Shown: positions 17,796-26,167, numbered from the stretch's first letter. The stretch: DNA of 32,443 nt from Candidatus Liptonbacteria bacterium RIFCSPLOWO2_01_FULL_56_20 (GCA_001818655.1 MHLC01000022.1:2319-34761), one strand, 5' to 3'. Notes: generated by a model from the letters alone, not told the origin. Translations and numbers: made by a program.

Positions 17796-18047
17796 GCCCC
17801 GGTAGCTCAGTCTGGTAGAGCAGCTCCCTTTAGGCTTACGCCTCACGGGTTCGCTCATCGAAAATACAAACAGTCTTAATTGTCCGCTTGGTGCCCCCTT
17901 AGCTCAGTCTGGTAGAGCAGCTCCCTTTTAAGGAGACGGTCGTAGGTTCAAATCCTACAGGGGGCACCAAGCGGGGGATATGTTTGTATTCTTTCTTCGC
18001 TGCCCGTGATAAGGAGATGGTCCTAGGTTCGAATCCTAGCCGGGGCA
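17796..18047 (+). tRNA. Interrupted tRNA-Lys(TTT): outer tRNA halves flanking a nested tRNA-Lys
   Basis: 5' half GCCCCGG TA GCTCAGTCTGGTAGAGC A GCTCC CTTT (17796-17831); 3' half TAA GGAGA TGGTC CTAGG TTCGAAT CCTAG CCGGGGC A (18010-18047). Joined halves give the loop CTTTTAA, as in the inner tRNA-Lys. Confidence 0.75.
17893..17969 (+). tRNA. tRNA-Lys(TTT), intact, CCA encoded, nested inside the tRNA at 17796-18047
   Basis: GCCCCCT TA GCTCAGTCTGGTAGAGC A GCTCC CTTTTAA GGAGA CGGTC GTAGG TTCAAAT CCTAC AGGGGGC A CCA. Confidence 0.95.
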
Positions 18048-18091
18048 CAAAGGCGAAGTTTGCTTATTCGTTTTCGTCTCACTGCCATTAC

Positions 18092-18160
18092 TAAGCAGAT
18101 GGTCCCAGGTTCTCGTGCCGGAGGCAGATCCGCCTCCGGCGGAAAATCCTGGCCGGGGGA
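18092..18160 (+). pseudogene. tRNA 3'-half remnant with a palindromic element inserted in its T loop
   Basis: TAAGCAGATGGTC CCAGG TTC-[..GCCGGAGGCAGATCCGCCTCCGGCGGA..]-AAAT CCTGG CCGGGGG A; resembles the 3' half at 18010-18047. Confidence 0.65.
18117..18142. repeat. Short palindromic element in the tRNA remnant
   Basis: GCCGGAGGC-AGATCC-GCCTCCGGC; same family as dnaK 13832-13861. Confidence 0.75.
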
Positions 18161-18209
18161 CAAAAGTGTTCTTGCCAAAATCCTCAAAAATCTGTTAGGA
18201 TAAGTCGCG

Positions 18210-19451
18210 ATGCGGAATCAGCAAGCTTTGTTTCTCGCGCTCATTGCGCTCACCGCGGTTGCCGCCGCGTTTTTCGTGTATCCAGGGTCGCCTTTCGGCA
18301 AATGGCAGCCGTGGCGGCTGGGACTTGACCTTGTGGGCGGGAGCCACCTCGTGTACGGCGTGGATCTTTCGAAAGTCGCGTCTGGAGACCAGGATTCTGT
18401 CTTAAACGGCCTTCGCGACGTGATCGAGCGCCGCGTGAACCTTTTCGGCGTTTCCGAGCCGCAGGTCTATGTCGCGAAATCTGCGGGCGAGTCCCAGCTT
18501 GTCGTAGAGCTCGCGGGCGTCTCTAACATTAGAGACGCCATCCGGCAGATCGGCGAGACCCCGCTCTTGGATTTCCGGGAAGTGGAGCAGGTCGGCTCGA
18601 GCACTATTTTCAACCCCACGAATCTCACGGGCCGCTATATCACAAAAGCAGAACTCACGTTCAATGAGACCACGCAGGCCCCGCAGGTCGCGATCTCTTT
18701 CAATACCGAAGGCGCCGGCATTTTTGAGCGGATGACCGAGGCGAACGTGGGCAAGCCGCTCGCCATATTCCTGGATAATGTGCCGATCGAGATCCCGGTC
18801 GTGCAGGAGAAGATATCGGGCGGCCAGGCAGTCATCAGCGGCAAGTTCACGTTTGACGAGGCGAAACAGCTCGTGGAGCGCTTCAACGCCGGAGCCCTGC
18901 CCGCCCCTATCACGCTTATTGACCAGCTCACTGTTGACCCGAGCTTGGGCGCGGACTCGCTTCGGAAAGCGATACTCGCTGGCGCAATCGGTACGCTTCT
19001 CGTCGTGATATTTATGATCGGCTACTACGGGACATTCGGCGTGTTCGCGTCGCTCGCGCTCGCGATCTATATTTTTCTCACGCTCGGCGTGTTCAAGATC
19101 ATCCCGATCACCTTGAGCTTGGCCGGGCTCGCGGGATTCATCCTCACGATCGGCATGGCGGTTGACGCGAATATCCTTATTTTCGAACGCGTGAAAGAAG
19201 AAACTAAAAAAGGCCTCTCTAAGGTCGCGGCGATACAGGAAGGGTTCCGCAGGGCGTGGCCGTCCATCCGCGATTCGAACACTTCAACCATTATCACCGC
19301 GGTCATCCTGTATTTTTTCACATCGAGCTTTGTCAAAGGGTTTGCGCTCACGCTCTTGGTCGGCGTCCTCGTGAGCATGTTTTCCGCGATCACCACCACG
19401 CGGCTTTTCCTCCGCGTATTTGTCCGCGACCCCACTCGTCCCAACCCCTAA
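18210..19451 (+). CDS. secD: Protein translocase subunit SecD
   Basis: WRLGLDLVGGSHLVYGVD...VIERRVNLFGVSEPQVYV...GFILTIGMAVDANILIFERVKEE. Confidence 0.96.
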   Translation: MRNQQALFLALIALTAVAAAFFVYPGSPFGKWQPWRLGLDLVGGSHLVYGVDLSKVASGDQDSVLNGLRDVIERRVNLFGVSEPQVYVAKSAGESQLVVELAGVSNIRDAIRQIGETPLLDFREVEQVGSSTIFNPTNLTGRYITKAELTFNETTQAPQVAISFNTEGAGIFERMTEANVGKPLAIFLDNVPIEIPVVQEKISGGQAVISGKFTFDEAKQLVERFNAGALPAPITLIDQLTVDPSLGADSLRKAILAGAIGTLLVVIFMIGYYGTFGVFASLALAIYIFLTLGVFKIIPITLSLAGLAGFILTIGMAVDANILIFERVKEETKKGLSKVAAIQEGFRRAWPSIRDSNTSTIITAVILYFFTSSFVKGFALTLLVGVLVSMFSAITTTRLFLRVFVRDPTRPNP

Positions 19452-19490
19452 TTCCTAACTACTAACTCCTAACTCCTATCTCCTATCCTT

Positions 19491-20396
19491 ATGAACATCG
19501 TCGGACATAAAAAAATATTCCTTACGATCTCTGTAGCGCTTATCGCGGCCGCGGTCATCGTGATAGTCGCGTTCGGGTTCCGCGCCGGCATTGATTTTAA
19601 CGGCGGAACGCTGTGGAGATTCGCTATTTCCGGAAGCGAGCCAAGCATGCAGGACCTTGAAGCGACGTTCACCAGCGACCTCGGGGTCTCTGAAGTGCGC
19701 GTGAACTACGATTCCGGCCGCGGCAACTTTCTTGCTCGGCTTCCCGCGATAACCGAGCAGGACCACCAGAAGTTTCTGGATCTCCTGACGGGCAAGTACC
19801 CCGCGTTTTCCGAATTGAGCTTTCAGTCCATCGGCCCTTCGGTCGGCGCGGAGCTCAAGCGTCGGTCGCTCATCGCGATAGGCCTTGTGCTCGTCGGGAT
19901 CTCGCTCTACATCGCGTTCGCGTTCCGGAAAGTGTACCGGCCGGTGAGTTCGTGGAAATACGGATGGGTGACGCTCGCATCGCTCCTTCACGACGTGCTG
20001 ATCCCGGCCGGGCTCCTCGCGATTCTCGGCCGCTTCGCGCGCGTGGAGATTGACACGAACTTCGTGGTAGCCCTCCTGGTCATTGCGGGTTTTTCCGTGC
20101 ACGACACGATCGTGGTGTTCGATCGCATCCGCGAAAATCTCTTTCTGGATCGCGGGAAGACCGGGTTCGGCGAGATAGTGAATCAGAGCATCAACCAGAC
20201 GCTCGCGCGGTCCATAAACACCTCGCTCACGCTCATCCTCGTGCTTCTCGCGCTCTATTTCACCGGCCCGGCCAACCTCCATTACTTCGTGCTCACCCTG
20301 CTTGTGGGCGTGACGACAGGGATCTACTCGTCCATTTTTATGGCGAGCCCGCTTCTCTTGGTATGGCAGCAGTGGAGCGCGCGGCGGGGGAAGTAA
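19491..20396 (+). CDS. secF: Protein translocase subunit SecF
   Basis: FGFRAGIDFNGGTLWRF...VIAGFSVHDTIVVFDRIRENL...INQTLARSINTSLTLILVLLALYFTGP. Confidence 0.96.
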   Translation: MNIVGHKKIFLTISVALIAAAVIVIVAFGFRAGIDFNGGTLWRFAISGSEPSMQDLEATFTSDLGVSEVRVNYDSGRGNFLARLPAITEQDHQKFLDLLTGKYPAFSELSFQSIGPSVGAELKRRSLIAIGLVLVGISLYIAFAFRKVYRPVSSWKYGWVTLASLLHDVLIPAGLLAILGRFARVEIDTNFVVALLVIAGFSVHDTIVVFDRIRENLFLDRGKTGFGEIVNQSINQTLARSINTSLTLILVLLALYFTGPANLHYFVLTLLVGVTTGIYSSIFMASPLLLVWQQWSARRGK

Positions 20397-20403
20397 TCCA
20401 CAC

Positions 20404-20432
20404 TTGACTGATTCCGGGGCATACTTTATAAT
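20404..20432 (+). promoter_or_regulatory. Sigma70-type promoter
   Basis: TTGACT-N17-TATAAT, 12 nt before the ATG at 20445. Confidence 0.75.
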
Positions 20433-20444
20433 TACCATACCAGC

Positions 20445-21476
20445 ATGATTGCCGTAACCAAGATATTCAATGCGTTTTGGGATGGCCTGGGAGACCGCGA
20501 AAAAGAGATCATCGTGGCGCGTTTTGGTCTCGATAAATCAGGGCGCATGCAGACCCTGGCGGCGCTCGGCGACCGATACGGCATTACCCGGGAGCGGGTG
20601 CGTCAGATAGAGGCCGCGGCTTTGAGCGCGCTTCGCGGGAAGATCTCGGAAAGCGCCGCGTGCACCGAGATATTGGAGAAAAGCAAGCGCTTCCTTAAAG
20701 AGAGCGGCGGCGCGGCAAAGAAAGAGAACCTCTTCCAGCACCATCGGACGTTCGCCGAAGGACTCGGAGAGAATCAGCTCGCGGTGCTGCTTGAGGCGTC
20801 CGGCGCGTTCTCGCTGTATCCGGAGGACAAGGATTTTTGGCCGTTCTATTATACGGACAAAGCAAGCCTGCGGAACGCAACGGCATTCCTCGGCCAGTGG
20901 GCGTCGTTCCTCGGGAGCAAGAGAGACCATGTGCTCTCCGGCCGCTACGGGGAATATTTGGAAAGTTTCCTCAAGCGGAAGGGGACGTCCAGGGCGCACG
21001 CCGCGAACTACTTGAGCATTTCAAAAAAGATCCATAAGAATCCGTACGGCGACATCGGACTCACCGATTGGGCGGAGATCCGTCCGCGGACCATCCGCGA
21101 CCGCATCTATCTCGTTTTGAAGAAGCAGCGCGACCCGCTCCATTTCCGCGCCATCGCGCGCACCATCAACGACGTGGGGTTCGGCGGCCGGAAAGCGTCG
21201 CCGCCCACCGTGCACAACGAGCTCATCAAGGATGAGCGGTTCGTGCTGGTCGGCCGAGGCATCTATGCGCTCCGCGAGCACGGCTATGAGCCGGGGACCG
21301 CAAAAGAGGTGATCAAGCGCGTCCTCACGCGTGAGGGGCCTCTGAAGCCGCGCGACGTGATCCTCGCGGTGCAGAAGGAGCGGTTTTTCAAACCCAATAC
21401 CGTGCTCGTGAACCTTCAGAACAAAGCGTATTTCCAGCGGCTTCAGAACGGCACTTATCACGTGAGGGAAACGTAA
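20445..21476 (+). CDS. Sigma-70 region 4-like HTH plus HARE-HTH-like domain protein
   Basis: N-term 'LGDREKEIIVARFGL...TLAALGDRYGITRERVRQIEAAALSALR' (sigma region 4); C-term 'HFRAIARTINDVGFGGRKASPPTVHNELIKDERFVLVGRGIYALREHGY' (HARE-HTH-like). Confidence 0.85.
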   Translation: MIAVTKIFNAFWDGLGDREKEIIVARFGLDKSGRMQTLAALGDRYGITRERVRQIEAAALSALRGKISESAACTEILEKSKRFLKESGGAAKKENLFQHHRTFAEGLGENQLAVLLEASGAFSLYPEDKDFWPFYYTDKASLRNATAFLGQWASFLGSKRDHVLSGRYGEYLESFLKRKGTSRAHAANYLSISKKIHKNPYGDIGLTDWAEIRPRTIRDRIYLVLKKQRDPLHFRAIARTINDVGFGGRKASPPTVHNELIKDERFVLVGRGIYALREHGYEPGTAKEVIKRVLTREGPLKPRDVILAVQKERFFKPNTVLVNLQNKAYFQRLQNGTYHVRET

Positions 21477-21493
21477 CTACTGCGTGCAGGCCC

Positions 21494-22858
21494 ATGAATC
21501 TCGAGGTCGCGGCAGCCATTTCACCCTTTCTCCGTTTTCTCGCGCTGACCTGGTGGTTGTGGGCGTTTTTCATTTTATTTCCCATCGCGCGTTCGGCGTG
21601 GCTTGCCTGGCGCCAGTTTGATTACAAGCATTCAGGGGAGTTCAAGGGTTTGGTTCTTGAGCTGCGGATACCCCGCGAGATCCGGAAGAGCCCGCGGGCG
21701 ATGGAGCAGGTGCTTATGGCGCTTCACTCTCTCCGGAATGCGCCTGGCGACCTGCGGGAGCGGTGGTGGGACGGCGAAGTGACGAAATGGTTCTCGCTCG
21801 AGTTAGTGAGTATCGGCGGCGAGATACATTTTTATATCCGCCTTCCCTACCATAAGCAGCGGAACCTCGTGGAGGCCGCGTTTTTTTCGTACTACCCCGA
21901 CGTGGAGATCGAAGAAGTGGACGACTACGTTGACCGTTTTCCAGAGAACGTGAACGCGATGTATGCCAAGGGGTACGACATGTGGGGGACGGAGATGGTG
22001 CTCACGCGCGAGGCGGCGTTCCCCATAAAGACGTTCTACGCGTTCGAGTCGCCCGACGAAGAAAAGCAATACGACCCGATCTCGGCATTTTTGGAAGTTC
22101 TGGGGAAAGTGAGGACGGAAGAGGTCGTAGGCATCCAGATGCTCATCGCTCCATCGAACTTCGACTGGTACAAAAAGTGGTTTCCCTTCGTTGAGAAGCT
22201 GAAGCAAACGAAAGGCGCCGAAGAAGCGAGGAAATTGAAGCATGCGTGGGAATTCCCAGAAGGGCCTCTGCCGGTCATCAACCCAGTGAAGCCAGGGAAA
22301 GATGAGTTCGGGGCATTTAAATCGCTTATGCGCACGCCAGGAGAAACGGATATTTTGAAAGCGGTCGAGGGCAACCTCTCAAAGCCGGCGTTCGATACCT
22401 TGATCCGGTTCATCTATGTCTCGCCGAAGAAGATCTACTACGACAGCTTCGCGCGGAGAGGGCTCGTCGGCGCGTTCAAGCAGTATTCGGCGCTCAACCT
22501 GAACGACTTCCTTCAGAACTTCGCGATGAGCACAAGGACGAGGATCTGGAATTGGCCTCACGTCGCTCCCAAGACGCGGAACGAGTACCGGAAAGAGCGC
22601 CTGCTGCTGAATTACCGCACGCGCGAGGTGCCGGAAGAAACGTTCATGGGGAAACTGCTCACGTCGCATTTTTTCAACTGGAATTTCTCATCGCGCCGCT
22701 TCGAGATGAACGTAGAGTGCCTCGCCACGCTCTTTCATCCGCCGACCTTTATCGTCCTTACCGCGCCGCACATAAAGCGCGTGGAGAGCAGAAAGGCGGG
22801 TCCGCCGGCCGGACTCGCGATCTTCGGCGAAGAACGGGAAATAGAGAAATATCAATAA
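21494..22858 (+). CDS. Conserved membrane-anchored protein of a putative conjugation/secretion-like operon
   Basis: 454 aa, N-terminal TM segment, soluble region; 3' end abuts the next gene (TAA at 22856-22858, ATG at 22859). Confidence 0.75.
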   Translation: MNLEVAAAISPFLRFLALTWWLWAFFILFPIARSAWLAWRQFDYKHSGEFKGLVLELRIPREIRKSPRAMEQVLMALHSLRNAPGDLRERWWDGEVTKWFSLELVSIGGEIHFYIRLPYHKQRNLVEAAFFSYYPDVEIEEVDDYVDRFPENVNAMYAKGYDMWGTEMVLTREAAFPIKTFYAFESPDEEKQYDPISAFLEVLGKVRTEEVVGIQMLIAPSNFDWYKKWFPFVEKLKQTKGAEEARKLKHAWEFPEGPLPVINPVKPGKDEFGAFKSLMRTPGETDILKAVEGNLSKPAFDTLIRFIYVSPKKIYYDSFARRGLVGAFKQYSALNLNDFLQNFAMSTRTRIWNWPHVAPKTRNEYRKERLLLNYRTREVPEETFMGKLLTSHFFNWNFSSRRFEMNVECLATLFHPPTFIVLTAPHIKRVESRKAGPPAGLAIFGEEREIEKYQ

Positions 22859-23359
22859 ATGTCCGCCCCATTCGACATCGGCCCCCTGCGCTCCCTGTTC
22901 GATATCGCGCGATTCATTTTCACCGCGGTGGATGTCGCGCTCATTGCGGTCTTCTTTTACGCGGTGTTCAGGGCCTTGCATTTCCGGCCGAAATTTTTAG
23001 CGGGAGGAAGGCCTTCAAAAAAAGTATTTACCCTTGGGGCAAAGCTCTATGAAGAGCGATGGGGGGCGATCATGCAGAAGTACGCTCAAGGGACGCCCGA
23101 GGGAATGCGCGTCGCGATCATTGAGGCCGACGCCCTGGTGGACGAGGCGTTGAAGCAGATGGGGCTGACCGGAGAACATATGGCAGACCGCCTCGCGCGG
23201 ATTCAGCCAGATGAGGTGACCACCCTCGAACGGCTCTGGAGGGCGCATCGGCTCCGGAACGACCTCGTGCATACCGCCGGGTTCCGCATCTCGCCGCAGG
23301 ACGCGAAGAACACGCTTGAGGATTACGAGGCCTTCCTCAAGGAAATAGAAGCGTTCTGA
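22859..23359 (+). CDS. Hypothetical protein with N-terminal TM segment
   Basis: 166 aa; between the membrane protein and the ATPase, same strand. Confidence 0.75.
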   Translation: MSAPFDIGPLRSLFDIARFIFTAVDVALIAVFFYAVFRALHFRPKFLAGGRPSKKVFTLGAKLYEERWGAIMQKYAQGTPEGMRVAIIEADALVDEALKQMGLTGEHMADRLARIQPDEVTTLERLWRAHRLRNDLVHTAGFRISPQDAKNTLEDYEAFLKEIEAF

Positions 23360-23367
23360 CACACGCC

Positions 23368-24810
23368 ATGCCCAAAGCAGGGAAGATACAGATAATCAAA
23401 TACGCGCCGCCGCCGCCGGAACTCCCGGTCTACGGGCAGGTGAATCCGAGCCAGGCGTCGTTTTTCGGCCGCACGAATTACGTGGCCTCGCTCGAGGAGA
23501 AAAAATTCATTTTCGGCATCAAGCGGGCCGACCGCCGCCGCCATCTCTATATGGTGGGGAAGAGCGGCGTCGGCAAATCAAAACTTCTCGAGCTCCTGAT
23601 TCGGCAGGATATCGCGTACGGATACGGGCTCTGCCTCATTGACCCTCACGGAGACGTGATAGAGGCGATACTGGATTTCGTGCCAGAGAACCGCATCGGG
23701 GACGTCGTCGTCATTGATCCGAGCGACCGCGAATACCCCGCTTTGTTCAACCCGCTCGCGAACGTTGACCCGGGTTTCAAGCACCAGCTCGCCCAGGGGC
23801 TGATCGAGGTGATGGAGAAGCAGTTCGGCGCGAACTGGACGCCCCGCCTGGAGCACGTATTCCGCTTCACCGTGCTCGCTCTCCTGGATTACCCGCACGC
23901 CACCATGCGCGGCATGATCTCCATGCTCACCGACCGCAATTACCGGCAAAAAGTGGTGGAGTATATAGAGGACGACATGGTGAAGCGCTTTTGGGCGATC
24001 GAATTCGCGGACTGGTCGGAGAAGTTTGATACCGACGCCATCATCCCGCTCGTGAACAAGCTCGGCCAGTTCCTCTCGGACCCGCTCCTCCGGAACATTT
24101 TCGGGCAGAAAGAGAACAAAATAGACCTTGATAAGCTGATGAGCGAGAAAAAGATCATCTTCATCAACCTCTGCAAGGGCCGATTAGGCGAGGAAAACTC
24201 GAGCTTTTTGGGTTCTATGTTCATCACGAAGATCAAGCAAGCTGGGATGGCGCGCGCCGCGCTCCCGGAATCAGAGCGCCGCGATTTCTATCTCTACGTT
24301 GACGAGTTCCACAACCTCGTGACCGAGACGTTCGAGAATATCCTCTCCGAGGCGCGGAAGTACGGATTGTGCCTCACGATCGCGCACCAGTATATGGGTC
24401 AGCTCATCCCGCGCGTGCAGGCGGCGGTCTTGGGGAACGTGGGGAGCATCATTATTTTCCGGGTCGGCGGGGAGGACGCGGTGAAGCTGAAGCCGGAAAT
24501 GGCTCCCATATTCGACACGAAAGACATGATCAACCTCGGGATGCAGGAGTTCTATATCAAGATGACCATTGACGGAGAGACCTATGACCCGTTTTCCGCA
24601 GAGACCCTTAAGGTATTGCCCTCGCCCAACCGTTCTCTGAAGAAAGAGATCGTGAAGCAGTCGCGGGATAGATACACCATCCCCGCGGATGCGGCCAAGA
24701 AGCTCATCGCCGGAGAAGAGGCAACGATCTTTCGGAGCGCGCAGGAAAAAGCGATCATTGAAGGGAAGAAAGGCGAGGCAAAAGAAGAAAATATCGAGCC
24801 GCTCATATGA
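23368..24810 (+). CDS. TraD/VirD4/TraG-like type IV secretion DNA-binding ATPase
   Basis: HLYMVGKSGVGKSKLLELLIRQDIAYGYGLCLIDPHGDVIEAIL...YLYVDEFHNLVTETFENILSEARKYGLCLTIAHQYMGQL. Confidence 0.88.
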   Translation: MPKAGKIQIIKYAPPPPELPVYGQVNPSQASFFGRTNYVASLEEKKFIFGIKRADRRRHLYMVGKSGVGKSKLLELLIRQDIAYGYGLCLIDPHGDVIEAILDFVPENRIGDVVVIDPSDREYPALFNPLANVDPGFKHQLAQGLIEVMEKQFGANWTPRLEHVFRFTVLALLDYPHATMRGMISMLTDRNYRQKVVEYIEDDMVKRFWAIEFADWSEKFDTDAIIPLVNKLGQFLSDPLLRNIFGQKENKIDLDKLMSEKKIIFINLCKGRLGEENSSFLGSMFITKIKQAGMARAALPESERRDFYLYVDEFHNLVTETFENILSEARKYGLCLTIAHQYMGQLIPRVQAAVLGNVGSIIIFRVGGEDAVKLKPEMAPIFDTKDMINLGMQEFYIKMTIDGETYDPFSAETLKVLPSPNRSLKKEIVKQSRDRYTIPADAAKKLIAGEEATIFRSAQEKAIIEGKKGEAKEENIEPLI

Positions 24811-24977
24811 TAGTGAGTAGCGAGTAGGAAGTAGCGAGTAGAGTGAATCGAGAGCGCAGGTAGGCAGTAGAGAGTAGGGGGCAGGAGCGAGATCACGGGA
24901 GCGGAGACAGAGACGTAAGATGACAGAGGCGGCCCAAGGCGCTATACTGCCGGTAAAGGTCGGATTTTCCTATTATT

Positions 24978-25283
24978 ATGGTATTCCTTTATATTACGTG
25001 CCCCACGCTTGAGGAGGCGAAAAAGATCAGCCACGAGCTCATCCGCCAGAAAGTGGCAGGATGCGTGAACATCGCTCCCATCCAATCCATTTACCGGGAC
25101 AACGAGGGAGCGAAAGAAGTGAGCGAATTTTCGCTGTTCGTGAAGACAATCGACTCGAAAGTCCAGGAAGTTGAAGACGTGGCGCGCGGCATCCACAGCT
25201 ACAAGGTGCCTTGCATCGCTACGTTTTCGCTCCACCGCCTGAATCGCGAGTACAAAGAATGGCTCGCGACCGCGATGGCGTGA
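24978..25283 (+). CDS. cutA: Divalent-cation tolerance protein CutA
   Basis: LYITCPTLEEAKKISHELIRQKVAGCVNIAPIQSIYRDNEGAKEVSEFSLFVKTIDSKVQEVEDVARGIHSYKVPCI. Confidence 0.93.
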   Translation: MVFLYITCPTLEEAKKISHELIRQKVAGCVNIAPIQSIYRDNEGAKEVSEFSLFVKTIDSKVQEVEDVARGIHSYKVPCIATFSLHRLNREYKEWLATAMA

Positions 25284-25310
25284 GATGAAGAAAGGGGACG
25301 AGGGAGTAGG

Positions 25311-25793
25311 TTAGAGCAGGTCGCGGCTGGAGTGAGCGGGCGAAGCGAAGTGAGCGAGTATGCCCACCGTGGTCCCCAGGATCAAGGAGAGAAGGATTTC
25401 GTTATAGGTGCGGATGAAAAGGTAGTGGAGCAGCGCGTAGAACGTGATGAACGTAACGATCATGGCGATCCAGCCGCTTAATTTCGAGGAGGTAACGTTT
25501 TTTACTCCGGCCAGAACAGAGAATCCGATCACTGCTCCGGCGAGCGCGAGCCCGAGGCTGAATCCCTGGAATATCTTGTTATGCGGGAACCCGACCTGGA
25601 GAAATACGCTCACCTGATAGATCAGCACGACCACAAAGAGCATGAACCCAGCCCAAAACCCCGCGCTTTTCACGTCGCCCTTCTTTTTCGCGAGGGATTT
25701 TGTGAAACCGAGCACAAACAGCAAAATGAGCGGGACAAGTATCCAGATCACGAAATCAAATGCCGACTTCAAGAGATTTTCCGCTTCGTTCAT
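25311..25793 (-). CDS. Hypothetical multi-pass membrane protein
   Basis: 160 aa with several hydrophobic segments. Confidence 0.7.
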   Translation of the reverse strand: MNEAENLLKSAFDFVIWILVPLILLFVLGFTKSLAKKKGDVKSAGFWAGFMLFVVVLIYQVSVFLQVGFPHNKIFQGFSLGLALAGAVIGFSVLAGVKNVTSSKLSGWIAMIVTFITFYALLHYLFIRTYNEILLSLILGTTVGILAHFASPAHSSRDLL

Positions 25794-25858
25794 AGCGCTA
25801 ATGAGTATCGTTATTCTATCATAATAACCGCAAAACGCCCACTGTTGAACTTACCGCC

Positions 25859-26167
25859 ATGATTATCCGGGGAAAGAGCTCGTTGCCGCGCGATATGCCA
25901 CTGGTCAAGGTGGTCGTTGATATCAAAAAGAACATTCTTGCCATGGGCTGCGACTTACATATTGACTGCGCTGATGAGCTTCTTGCCGATGGATCGGAAC
26001 GTAAAAACCTTTGGGGCGCGAACGTGTTTCCTGAAGAAAAGCGCATTGACTGTGTTTCGCTCATCAATATCCGCCCCGCCGACAACAACCGTTCGATGGA
26101 AATCACGATCCCCGAAATTCGCAAGCAGGTCGAAGAGGTAATTGCAGCCCTTCTTTTTAGAGCATGA
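25859..26167 (+). CDS. DUF5674-like protein
   Basis: VKVVVDIKKNILAMGCDLHIDCADELLADGSERKNLWGANVFPEEKRIDCVSLINIRPADNNRSMEITIPEIRKQVEEVI; recalled family pattern. Confidence 0.75.
   Translation: MIIRGKSSLPRDMPLVKVVVDIKKNILAMGCDLHIDCADELLADGSERKNLWGANVFPEEKRIDCVSLINIRPADNNRSMEITIPEIRKQVEEVIAALLFRA

Noticed and set aside
17796-18009. Group I self-splicing intron as the explanation of the nested tRNA-Lys
   Set aside because: The insert is short and mostly tRNA, with no recognisable P3-P7 core and no clear terminal G; left open for a covariance-model search.
19476-20438. 320-aa - strand ORF
   Set aside because: Antisense to secF; Arg/Glu/His-rich shadow ORF.
24811-24885. CRISPR array
   Set aside because: Repeats are short, degenerate and lack regular spacers; no cas genes are visible.
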